DNA from: Vagococcus fluvialis bH819 | GTDB taxonomy: Bacteria; Bacillota; Bacilli; Lactobacillales; Vagococcaceae | NCBI RefSeq assembly: GCF_900163795.1 | Contig: NZ_FWFD01000020.1 | Span: 1-44,731 of the forward strand | DNA length: 44,731 nt | Direction: 5' to 3' | Shown here: positions 36,612-44,554 of the stretch, piece after piece | How the letters are laid out: each line of letters starts with the position of its first letter | Position numbering within the stretch: position 1 is the stretch's first letter | Made by a program: the position numbers and the translations under genes | The notes under the pieces: model-generated | Told to the model about the DNA's origin: nothing | Databases searched by the model: none | What the model saw: the letters and a program-made list of their open reading frames with translations, nothing else

Positions 36612-36720
36612 TCAGATGTCTGTCTCGTTTTTATTTAGACGAATAATTATTAATTTTCATTTATTATCGGTTTATTTTATGGTATATTTTTTTAATAGAA
36701 TTTTTTTAGGAGGTTTTTTT

Positions 36721-38052
36721 ATCAACGAAAATAAATCATATGGATTATGGACTGCAACTGCGATGATTGTAGGGATATGCGTTGGGTCTGGTATCTTTTT
36801 TAAAGTGGATGATATTTTAACATTTACAGGTGGTAATATTTTTCTAGGTGCTTTAGTTTTTATTATTGGCGCATTTAGTATCATTTTTGGTAGTATCACA
36901 TTATCGAATCTTGCATCACGAACAAATGGAACAGGTGGTGTCGTAAGCTACTTTGAAGAGTTCTATTCGAAAAATTTAGGAAGTGCGGTTGGTTGGTTTC
37001 AAACTTTCTTATATTATCCAACTGTAACAGTCGTCGTTGCTTGGGCTTCTGGTATCTATACTTGTCTTTTATTTAGTCTACCGAGTAACTTAGATTTACA
37101 AATGGGAATTGGTTTCTTTTATTTGCTATCATTTTATTTTATTAATATCGTCTCTAAAGAACTTGGTGGACGATTTCAAGTTATTTCATCTCTAGCTAAA
37201 CTAGTTCCACTTATCGGTGTTGGCATATTCGCTATCTTCTTCAATCAAGGACAGCCTAATATTCCAGCAGCTGTCGAGGCTGTTCCCTTAACTAACGTTG
37301 GAATGGGATGGCTTGCCGCTCTTGCTCCGACAGCTTTTGCTTATGACGGTTGGACGATTGCTTTAAGTATTTCAGGAGAGGTCAAAAATCCTAAGAAAAC
37401 AATGCCTTTAGCTTTAACCATTGCACCAATTATCGTCTTATTCGTCTATCTGGCTTACTTTTTAGGCATGAATAAAGTGCTAGGACCTGAGTATATTTTA
37501 TCTGTTGGAGATGGTGCTGTAACAACGATTGGACAGTTAATACTTGGTAAAAGCGGTGAAGTTATTCTATTAATTTTTATCTTAATTTCCATGTTAGGTG
37601 TTGTGAATGGGATCATTTTAAGTCATTTGAGAATGCCTTATGTTTTAGCGAGTAAAAATATGATACCTAACTCAGATAAAATTTTAAAAAATACACGTGG
37701 TATTTTTAAAAACCGCTCTGCTATGATCAGTTTATTCTGTGGGATTTTTTGGTTTATCATTCACTATATCACTCAAAAATTTCATTTAATTACAACAGGA
37801 GATATTAGCGAAATAGCCATTGTTTTTGGTTATATCTTTTACATGATGTTGTACATTAAAGTTTTAATACTCTTTAAACAAAAAGTCATTACAAATGTCT
37901 TTACAGGTTTTATCGCCCCAATATTTGCTATGATTGGTGGCTTGATTATTGTCTTTGGTGGCTTTTCTTCTAATCCAACTTCAATGACCATCTTTTTCTT
38001 TATTTGTTTCCTATTTTGTTTTTCTGGTTACTCATATTGTAAAAATAAATAA
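36721..38052 (+). CDS. Amino-acid permease of the APC family, possible ATC start
   Basis: A 12-helix transporter of the APC/LAT type. The N-terminal part SYGLWTATAMIVGICVGSGIFFK contains the GSGIF substrate-binding loop of helix 1; helix 6 has APTAFAYDGWT, and many hydrophobic segments follow to the C-terminus (KNK). A perfect AGGAGG (36708-36713) is followed after seven T by ATC AAC GAA AAT, so the protein most naturally starts MNENKSYGLW at ATC 36721 (443 residues). The nearest ordinary start is ATG 36679, adding 14 hydrophobic residues with no ribosome site. The substrate is unknown. The neighbouring LysR remnant may have been its regulator. Confidence 0.8.
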   Translation: MNENKSYGLWTATAMIVGICVGSGIFFKVDDILTFTGGNIFLGALVFIIGAFSIIFGSITLSNLASRTNGTGGVVSYFEEFYSKNLGSAVGWFQTFLYYPTVTVVVAWASGIYTCLLFSLPSNLDLQMGIGFFYLLSFYFINIVSKELGGRFQVISSLAKLVPLIGVGIFAIFFNQGQPNIPAAVEAVPLTNVGMGWLAALAPTAFAYDGWTIALSISGEVKNPKKTMPLALTIAPIIVLFVYLAYFLGMNKVLGPEYILSVGDGAVTTIGQLILGKSGEVILLIFILISMLGVVNGIILSHLRMPYVLASKNMIPNSDKILKNTRGIFKNRSAMISLFCGIFWFIIHYITQKFHLITTGDISEIAIVFGYIFYMMLYIKVLILFKQKVITNVFTGFIAPIFAMIGGLIIVFGGFSSNPTSMTIFFFICFLFCFSGYSYCKNK

Positions 38053-38094
38053 AAATGAGACTGTGACGTATAAGTACGTCACGGTCTTATTTTT
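38051..38094. terminator. Bidirectional terminator between permease and phosphatase genes
   Basis: A 20-base arm AAAAATGAGACTGTGACGTA pairs, with a few mismatches or wobbles, with TACGTCACGGTCTTATTTTT over a TAAG loop. T-tracts on both strands allow it to stop the permease gene and the minus-strand operon ending at 38098. Confidence 0.88.
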
Positions 38095-38097
38095 TAA

Positions 38098-38805
38098 TTA
38101 ACGATATTTTTCTTTGAGGTTATTTATTTTTTCTACTGATACACCACAATTTTTTAAATACTCTTCTGCGTTACCATACTCTTTATTTAATTTATCTAAA
38201 AAAATGATCATATGTTCACGGTCTGAATTAATTAAGTGACGGTACATGTCAGGTGCTTCAAATTTGGGGTTAGCAGAAAGATATGAGTAAGTAACTTCAT
38301 AATTAGCAATAATATCCGCTTCATTTGCTCCCAATAAATTTAGCATTAACGCTGCAACTACACCTGTTCGATCTTTACCAGCCGCACAATGAAAAAGAAC
38401 ACCTTTACTTTCATCACTAGCAAAGACTTCAAAAATTTCTTTAAATTGCTCTTTGCTCTCATCTAACAACTTGCAGTAAAAGCTACCTAAAGTCATTTCT
38501 GTTTCCGCCTGAGTAATATCCATCACATTATCAGAGATCATTAAGGAAATATAATGTTTAACTATTTCTTTGTCCTCAGTTAATGTATAACCTGTTTCTC
38601 TTCTTTCTTGTTCGGTCCTTAAATCAATCACTGTGTTAATCCCGTACTTTTTTATTGAAGCGATATCTACCTCACTTAAAAAAGATACATCATCACTTCG
38701 AAGTAGCTGTTGCCATTTTACTACTTGTTGATTATTCAGTGGAATACCACCTAATTCTCTTGTATTAAATGTCGTATCCAATACCAAACGATGACTTAAA
38801 TTCAT
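38098..38805 (-). CDS. Tyrosine-protein phosphatase-like protein
   Basis: 235 residues with the protein-tyrosine/dual-specificity phosphatase signature HCAAGKDRTG: nucleophilic Cys140 and phosphate-binding Arg146, matching C-x5-R. The N-terminus, with NTRELGG and the RSDDVSFLSEVD...VIDLRTEQER pattern, is typical of the bacterial Tyr/Ser-phosphatase group related to Listeria LipA. It follows the second permease gene of the phosphonate-type importer by 10 bases, as the last gene of that operon. It may act on a phosphorylated compound that the importer brings in, or on phosphoinositides or phosphoproteins; sequence alone cannot decide. Confidence 0.85.
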   Translation of the reverse strand: MNLSHRLVLDTTFNTRELGGIPLNNQQVVKWQQLLRSDDVSFLSEVDIASIKKYGINTVIDLRTEQERRETGYTLTEDKEIVKHYISLMISDNVMDITQAETEMTLGSFYCKLLDESKEQFKEIFEVFASDESKGVLFHCAAGKDRTGVVAALMLNLLGANEADIIANYEVTYSYLSANPKFEAPDMYRHLINSDREHMIIFLDKLNKEYGNAEEYLKNCGVSVEKINNLKEKYR

Positions 38806-38815
38806 TGATATGCCC

Positions 38816-39607
38816 CTATCCTATTAATTGTTTTTTCTTTAAATAATTCACACTAAATTCGAAAAGTACCATAGTTAAAAAAATACTAATAATGGTCATT
38901 GATATTTTACCGTAATTGTAACTACTGATTGCCCGTGAAAGAACTGTTCCAATCCCTCCAGCTCCCAGCATTCCTAATGAAATTGATTCAGCCACATTAG
39001 CTTCTAAACGAATTGCAATCCAAGAAGTAAAAGAATTCAATACATTAGGTAACACACTTTCAAACACAATTTGTAGATAGCTAGCTCCTGTGGCTTTCAT
39101 TGTCTCAATCATCTCTTCTGACACTTCTTCAATACTACTAATAAAAGATTTCGTTAGATAACCAACCGTTGAAAACACTAAGGCTACCACGCCAGCTATC
39201 GACCCAAAGCCTAAACTAGCAACAATCATTAATACCCACACAAGTGAGGGAATCGCTCGAATGACCGACACACAACTTTTTATGATGAATGAAACACTTT
39301 TAAACGGAGCAATATTACTAGCACCCAAAATAGCAAAGATAAAGGAAAGAATCGCCCCAATTAAAAGTGAAGCAATTGCGATTGCAACTGATACTAGTAA
39401 TTGCTCAATAATTTCTGGTAAAGCTGCCATATCTAGTACCAAAAAATTTCTGATAACTTCCCCTGCTTGGGCCCATCTCTCAAAAAATGATACAAAATCT
39501 AATTTTAATGACATGGTACTAACAATAAATAATCCAGTCAAAAAAATCATTGAAACAACAAGCTTCATTTGATTTTTAATTGGACTTAAACGGATAGATT
39601 GATTCAT
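38816..39607 (-). CDS. phnE: Phosphonate/phosphite-type ABC transporter permease PhnE (second copy)
   Basis: Inner-membrane permease of an importer, 263 residues, with about six hydrophobic segments. The MetI-like inner-membrane signature is present as EEVSEEMIETMKATGAS, coupling to the ATPase. ATG start with AGGAGG five bases upstream, 9 bases after the first phnE. It presumably forms a heterodimer with the preceding permease, with which it shares the FISSIEEVSEEM/YAEEMNHIAGSK-type region. Confidence 0.9.
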   Translation of the reverse strand: MNQSIRLSPIKNQMKLVVSMIFLTGLFIVSTMSLKLDFVSFFERWAQAGEVIRNFLVLDMAALPEIIEQLLVSVAIAIASLLIGAILSFIFAILGASNIAPFKSVSFIIKSCVSVIRAIPSLVWVLMIVASLGFGSIAGVVALVFSTVGYLTKSFISSIEEVSEEMIETMKATGASYLQIVFESVLPNVLNSFTSWIAIRLEANVAESISLGMLGAGGIGTVLSRAISSYNYGKISMTIISIFLTMVLFEFSVNYLKKKQLIG

Positions 39608-39616
39608 GGTTTCCTC

Positions 39617-40417
39617 CTATAAAATATGACGTCTTAAACGATTTACTGCAAACTCTATTAACAATATCATCACAACCAATATTAAAATTAAGGCACTGGC
39701 TTCTTGGTAATTAAACAATCTAATATTCGTTTGAATCATGATCCCAATTCCCCCAGCGCCAACCATCCCTAAAATCGCCGAAGCACGAATATTAATTTCA
39801 AATGAAAAAAGGGTCCAGTTGATCCAAGAAGGGTAAAACTCTGGCAATAAACCGTGAATAATAATCTGTATTTTAGAAGCACCTGTCGCTTCCAATGCCT
39901 CTAGCTTACTTCCCGCAATATGATTCATTTCTTCTGCATAAGACCGAGTTAAAAAGCCAAAAGTTGCTATAATTAGGGCCAGTAACCCAACCATATTACC
40001 AATGCCAAAAATATAAACCAACAATGAGGCCCAAACTAAGACGGGAATATTACGAATAAAGGAAACAACCACACGTGTCACGATTCTAACAGGAACAATG
40101 GGGTTAATTTCTTCAGCCATTAATAAGCCAAAAATAAAAGCTAAGATAGCTGAAATATAGGTTCCTACAACTGCGAATAACACAGTTTCTAAAATTAAAG
40201 GTAAGTATCCAGCAATATTATCAAAATTTGGTGGTAAAAACTCTGTCGCTAAAAATGCGAATATACTCGGAAAAGCTGCCATTACATCTATTGGATTAAC
40301 TTCTAAAAAGACAAAAGAATAACCTATAACAAATGCACTCAATACAAAAGTCATTCTTTTTTTTAATTGTTTTTTATTGGTTAATTCAATAGGACCTACC
40401 AGTTGAAAATTATCCAT
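39617..40417 (-). CDS. phnE: Phosphonate/phosphite-type ABC transporter permease PhnE (first copy)
   Basis: Membrane permease of 266 residues with about six hydrophobic segments. The coupling loop is SYAEEMNHIAGSKLEALEATGAS in pieces; the later LGMVGAGGIGIMI matches the LGMLGAGGIGTVL of its neighbour, showing common origin. Start ATG 40417 has GGAGG nine bases upstream; GTG 40423 is too close to it. It overlaps phnC by 8 bases, so it is translationally coupled to the ATPase gene. Confidence 0.9.
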   Translation of the reverse strand: MDNFQLVGPIELTNKKQLKKRMTFVLSAFVIGYSFVFLEVNPIDVMAAFPSIFAFLATEFLPPNFDNIAGYLPLILETVLFAVVGTYISAILAFIFGLLMAEEINPIVPVRIVTRVVVSFIRNIPVLVWASLLVYIFGIGNMVGLLALIIATFGFLTRSYAEEMNHIAGSKLEALEATGASKIQIIIHGLLPEFYPSWINWTLFSFEINIRASAILGMVGAGGIGIMIQTNIRLFNYQEASALILILVVMILLIEFAVNRLRRHIL

Positions 40418-41228
40418 AAACACTTTCCTCCATCGACATTACAGGAATCGATAATCGATCTTCTCTTGGCTCGATTTCCTCTTCTTGTACATCATAGATA
40501 TGAGCAATCGCATCTGTTGTTAATTGACTAGGAAGACCATCAAATACAATTTCACCAGCTCGAACACCAATGATTCGAGTCGCATATTCTTTAGCAATAT
40601 CCACTTGATGAAGATTAACGATACAGGTTAAGCCCTTTTGTTCTGTAATATTTTTCAAATGTTTCATGACTTTTTTTGATGATTTTGGATCTAGTGAAGC
40701 TATGGGTTCATCGGCTAAAATTAAGTCAGGATTCTGCATAATGGCGCGACAAATTCCGACACGTTGCATTTGACCACCTGATAAATTCTGAGCTTTTTTA
40801 TACATATGCTCTTCCAGTCCAACTGTTTTTAATAATTCGACTGCTTGCTGTCGGTCTTCTTGACTATACAAACCAAATGTACTTGTTAATAGTGAAACTT
40901 GTCCCAATCTACCATGAAGAACATTTTTCAAGACATTCGTTCGGTTGATTAAATTATAATGTTGAAAAATCATCCCAATTTTTGCTCGTGATGCTCTCAG
41001 CTCTTTTTTATTTGTTTGAGTTAGTGACACGCCTTGGAAGATAACCTCACCTGATGATGGCGCAACTAATTGATTAATTGTTCGAATCAATGTTGATTTA
41101 CCAGCACCTGACGGACCAATAATAACAACAAACTCACCTTCCTTTATTTTTAAATCAATTCCTTTTAATGCTACATGTTGGTTTTTATATTCTTTTTTGA
41201 CATGTTTCAATTCTAAGATAGTTTTCAT
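40410..41228 (-). CDS. phnC: Phosphonate/phosphite-type ABC transporter ATP-binding protein
   Basis: ATPase of the importer, 272 residues. Walker A GPSGAGKST (about 38-46), the Q-loop in IFQHYNLI, the ABC signature LSGGQMQRV, Walker B LILADEP with IASLDP following, and the switch His in NLHQVD are all present. The C-terminal YDVQEEEIEPRED tail is charged. It lies 3 bases after phnD. The assignment to the phosphonate/phosphite group rests on the whole DCEE gene set and not on the ATPase alone. Confidence 0.93.
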   Translation of the reverse strand: MKTILELKHVKKEYKNQHVALKGIDLKIKEGEFVVIIGPSGAGKSTLIRTINQLVAPSSGEVIFQGVSLTQTNKKELRASRAKIGMIFQHYNLINRTNVLKNVLHGRLGQVSLLTSTFGLYSQEDRQQAVELLKTVGLEEHMYKKAQNLSGGQMQRVGICRAIMQNPDLILADEPIASLDPKSSKKVMKHLKNITEQKGLTCIVNLHQVDIAKEYATRIIGVRAGEIVFDGLPSQLTTDAIAHIYDVQEEEIEPREDRLSIPVMSMEESVYG

Positions 41229-41231
41229 GAA

Positions 41232-42143
41232 TTACTCTCCTTTTATACCTAATGTCTTCATCATGTCTTTGACTGTCTCATAATCTGAATCCTTTGCCTC
41301 AACAAAACGGACTGATTTATCTTTATAAAAAGTTTCAAAATATTTTTCATCTTCATATTGAATATAAAATTCTTTGATTTTTTTCTTCAAATCATCCGGT
41401 AAATCTGAACGCATGACATAAGCTGGATTGGGTATTTCTTCTGTTTCACCGATAATTTTTAACTCATCTTTATCTACTAAGCCCGCGCCACTCATCATAT
41501 TAATTACTTGCCCTGCCACAGCAGCTGCTTCATAATCACCCTTCACAACCCCCATCAAACTAGAATCATGCTTACCTGAATAAGCAACTGTTTTAAAGAA
41601 ATAATTAGGTTCCTCAATTTTACTTGGCTCTAATTTTAAATCCTTAACTAAAGTGTATTTAGGAAACATATAACCTGATGATGAAGCTGGGTCTACAAAA
41701 GCAAAATTCGTTCCTTTTAAATCTTTTAATTCATTAATCTTATCATTGTCTTTTCGTGTCACAAAAACCGTCTTATAAGCTTCAGCTCCATTACTACTCG
41801 TTGTCACAAGAGGATCAATCTCAACACGTTGCTTTGCTTGAAAGTAGCTCATAGGCGAAACAAGTAGAACATCTAATTTTTTATTTTTCATCGCTTCAAT
41901 TCCAACGGCATAATCGCCACCTTCCATAACTTCAACTGGAATTCCTAAGTATTTACTCATATCCTTTTGAAAAGCCTCATTTTTACCACCAGCTTCGGGA
42001 TTATTTTCATCTGGCATGGTGACAATTGTTAATTTTTCTGGCCATTTATTGCCACTTTCACTCTTTTTATCTGCTTTTTGACATCCTGCTAATAATCCAA
42101 CACCTAAAAGTATTGCGACACTCGTAAAAATGATTTTTTTCAT
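41232..42143 (-). CDS. phnD: Phosphonate/phosphite-type ABC transporter substrate-binding lipoprotein
   Basis: Surface-anchored solute-binding protein of 303 residues. The lipoprotein signal peptide ends in the lipobox LLAG followed by Cys at residue 21. The PhnD-type domain shows VEVMEGGDYAVGIEAMKNKKLDVLLVSPMSYF in pieces, and the FVDPASSSGYMFPKY motif that binds the phosphonate or phosphate-like group. First gene of phnD-phnC-phnE-phnE-phosphatase. No C-P lyase or other phosphonate-degrading gene is in the window, so the ligand could equally be phosphite or a phosphate ester. The ribosome site (GGGAG, 12 bases before ATG) is somewhat distant. Confidence 0.92.
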   Translation of the reverse strand: MKKIIFTSVAILLGVGLLAGCQKADKKSESGNKWPEKLTIVTMPDENNPEAGGKNEAFQKDMSKYLGIPVEVMEGGDYAVGIEAMKNKKLDVLLVSPMSYFQAKQRVEIDPLVTTSSNGAEAYKTVFVTRKDNDKINELKDLKGTNFAFVDPASSSGYMFPKYTLVKDLKLEPSKIEEPNYFFKTVAYSGKHDSSLMGVVKGDYEAAAVAGQVINMMSGAGLVDKDELKIIGETEEIPNPAYVMRSDLPDDLKKKIKEFYIQYEDEKYFETFYKDKSVRFVEAKDSDYETVKDMMKTLGIKGE

Positions 42144-42267
42144 TACGTTGATACACTCCCTTGTTTTAATCTACTCACACTATATCTGTTGATTGTAAAA
42201 ATCAGTCATTTTTTCATGTAAAACTTATGTAAACATTCATTATTTTAACTAACTAAATCACATAGAT

Positions 42268-42295
42268 TTTACATTAAAATAAATATTTCTATTAT
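42268..42295 (+). promoter_or_regulatory. Predicted promoter of the GH92 gene
   Basis: -35 TTTACA (42268-42273), 16-base spacer, -10 TATTAT (42290-42295). The expected start at about 42302 falls right before the palindrome at 42306-42325. Confidence 0.5.
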
Positions 42296-42305
42296 ATTAA
42301 TAAAA

Positions 42306-42325
42306 TGATATGATATATCATATCA
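42306..42325 (+). promoter_or_regulatory. 20-bp perfect palindrome, probable repressor operator
   Basis: TGATATGATATATCATATCA is identical to its reverse complement. A second partial copy, GATATATCAT, lies at 42341-42350 just before the AAGGAG ribosome site. Placed immediately downstream of the predicted transcription start of the mannosidase gene, it looks like a repressor site. The regulator is not in the window. Confidence 0.6.
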
Positions 42326-42364
42326 AAAATAAAACAAAAAGATATATCATGAAGGAGAAAAATC

Positions 42365-44554
42365 ATGTTACATACAATTGATACTCGTCACGGAACAGCT
42401 AACCAACATAGTTATTCAAACGGTAATACCTTACCCTTTACTGGCGTTCCTTTTGCTAGTAATTACTTTTGCGTCCAAACAAATGGAGATAACGGGAGTT
42501 GGTGGTTCCATCCTGAAGACCGTGTTTTCCAAGGTTTCCGCCTAACACATCAACCTAGTCCATGGATGGGAGATTTTAGTCATTTAGTCATTGCTCCTAT
42601 TTCTGGGAATGTGACAAAAACTGAAAGCTACTTTAATCAAAGTTCTTACCGACCAGAAGAAGCAACTTTCCAGCCTCATTATTTGAAAGCCTATACAGAA
42701 AGACACCGTATTTTAAATGAGTTGACTGGCTTTACTTACGGTGGGCATTTTAAATTTACTTACGAACGCAAAAACGAAACACCTGGATTTTTCATTCGTT
42801 CAGTTGGACCTAGTTCTTTTAAAAAAGAAGGCAATTTAATTACCGGTTACATCTCTAACTTTGCGGGTTCCGAAGATAAAGATTTGAAGATGTACATCGC
42901 TCTATCTATTTCTGAAGACGTAACATCTTGGCAAATTAGCGAAAAGGATGAGATGAAAACTTTATCTGAAAATGACGTGAGTTTAACTGATCCTTCCTTA
43001 TATCTAACCTTTAAAACTGAAAATAAAATTAAAGAAGTTGAAATGATACTAGCGACTTCTTTCATCAGCCCAGAACAAGCTGAGCTGAATTTATCTAGAG
43101 AAGTTAATAAAACCTTTAAAGAACATAAAGATGAAGCAGCGGACAAGTGGCTAAACTACCTTAATCGAATTGAAGTAGAAGATAAAAATCAAAAAAATGT
43201 GGATTTATTCTACCAAATGATGTATCGCAGTTTCTTGTTCCCACAAACATGGCACGAAATTGATGAAAACAATGAGAAAGTTCACTATGATACCTTGAGT
43301 AAAACAGTGAAATCAGGTCCTTACTACACAAATAATGGTTTCTGGGATACGTGTCGCACGATTTATCCATTATATTCACTCATCGCAACAGATGAATATG
43401 AAGACATGTTAGAAGGATTTTATAATGCTTATCAAAACAGTGGCTATCTGCCTAAATGGTTATCACCTGATGAACGTGGTTTAATGCCGGGCACATTAAT
43501 TGATGCGGTAATCGCAGACGCTGCGGTTAAAGGAATTGCCAGTGAAAAAATGCCAAACTTTTTAGAAGCGATGATTAAAGCAGCGACAACAAATAGTGGT
43601 AAGGATAATTATGGTCGTCAAGGAACAAAAGACTATCTTAAATATGGTTATGTACCTAGTCACTACCATGAGAGTGTGAATCACACACAAGATTATGCTT
43701 ACAGTGATTTCTGTATTTCTCGTGTGGCAGATGTCTTAAATGACACACCTACCAAAGTAGAATACGAAAAACAATCATTAAATTATCGTAATTTAGTTGA
43801 TACAGAGTTTGGTGTTTTACGTGCTAAAGACGCAGATGGCACACCAAAAACACCTTTCAATCCTTACGCATGGGGATGTGATTATGCTGAAGGAAGCGCC
43901 TATCAAAATAGTTTTGCCGCTTTCCATGACTATCAAGGATTAATTAAAGCTCACGGTGGGAAAGAGAAATTCACAGAAATAATGACAGAACTATGTAATA
44001 GCTATCCGATTTTTGATGTGGACGGTTATGGTTTTGAAATTCATGAAATGAGCGAAATGGCAGCCATTGATTTTGGTCAAATTGCCATCTCAAATCAACC
44101 AAGTTTCCATCTGCCTCACCTTTTCAATTACGTGGGACAATTAAGTACCACGCAACATATTTTGAAAGAATTAATGACACGTGCCTTTGAACTTGGCTTT
44201 AGAGGATACCCTGGAGATGAAGATAACGGCAGTATGAGTGCTTGGTTTATTTTCAATAGCTTAGGCATGTATCCTGTCACTCCTGGTAGCGGTGAGTATT
44301 CAATCGGTGTCCCTTTATTTGATAAAGTAACCGTTCATCTAGCCAATGGAAAAGACTTAACCATTCGTGGAAATAACAATGTGCCACAATATCATTACTC
44401 AAAAGAAATCCGTGTGAACGGTGAAAAACATAACCCACTCTTCTTCAAACACGCTGATTTAATGAAAGGCGCTGAAGTTGAATTTGACCTATGCCTAGTC
44501 CCACCTGTTGTGAAGTATGGGGAAGAAGATTTGCCCTATTCATTGACGAAATAG
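42365..44554 (+). CDS. Glycoside hydrolase family 92 alpha-mannosidase, cytoplasmic
   Basis: A calcium-dependent exo-alpha-mannosidase of family GH92. 729 residues without a signal peptide, unlike many Bacteroides members, so it probably acts on imported mannosides. The N-terminal beta-sandwich (about 1-240) begins with DTRHGTANQHSYSNGNTLPF, typical of the family. The (alpha/alpha)6 catalytic domain has NNGFWDTCRTIYPLY, SPDERGLMPGT, HESVNHTQDYAYSDFCIS, and near the end PGDEDNGSMSAWFIFNSLG, the family's Asp-containing motif. ATG start with AAGGAG seven bases upstream, behind the palindromic operator at 42306-42325. No transporter or regulator is adjacent inside the window. The stop codon lies within the first bases of the repeat that follows. 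Confidence 0.93.
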   Translation: MLHTIDTRHGTANQHSYSNGNTLPFTGVPFASNYFCVQTNGDNGSWWFHPEDRVFQGFRLTHQPSPWMGDFSHLVIAPISGNVTKTESYFNQSSYRPEEATFQPHYLKAYTERHRILNELTGFTYGGHFKFTYERKNETPGFFIRSVGPSSFKKEGNLITGYISNFAGSEDKDLKMYIALSISEDVTSWQISEKDEMKTLSENDVSLTDPSLYLTFKTENKIKEVEMILATSFISPEQAELNLSREVNKTFKEHKDEAADKWLNYLNRIEVEDKNQKNVDLFYQMMYRSFLFPQTWHEIDENNEKVHYDTLSKTVKSGPYYTNNGFWDTCRTIYPLYSLIATDEYEDMLEGFYNAYQNSGYLPKWLSPDERGLMPGTLIDAVIADAAVKGIASEKMPNFLEAMIKAATTNSGKDNYGRQGTKDYLKYGYVPSHYHESVNHTQDYAYSDFCISRVADVLNDTPTKVEYEKQSLNYRNLVDTEFGVLRAKDADGTPKTPFNPYAWGCDYAEGSAYQNSFAAFHDYQGLIKAHGGKEKFTEIMTELCNSYPIFDVDGYGFEIHEMSEMAAIDFGQIAISNQPSFHLPHLFNYVGQLSTTQHILKELMTRAFELGFRGYPGDEDNGSMSAWFIFNSLGMYPVTPGSGEYSIGVPLFDKVTVHLANGKDLTIRGNNNVPQYHYSKEIRVNGEKHNPLFFKHADLMKGAEVEFDLCLVPPVVKYGEEDLPYSLTK

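Noticed and set aside
36586-36720. N-terminal extension of the amino-acid permease from ATG 36586
   Set aside because: It lacks a ribosome site, overlaps the LysR remnant, and gives an N-terminus unlike the family; the AGGAGG at 36708-36713 lies inside it.
42215-42240. Catabolite-responsive (cre) site before phnD or the mannosidase gene (TGTAAACATTCAT)
   Set aside because: It lacks the central CG and the right half of the cre consensus; too weak to call.
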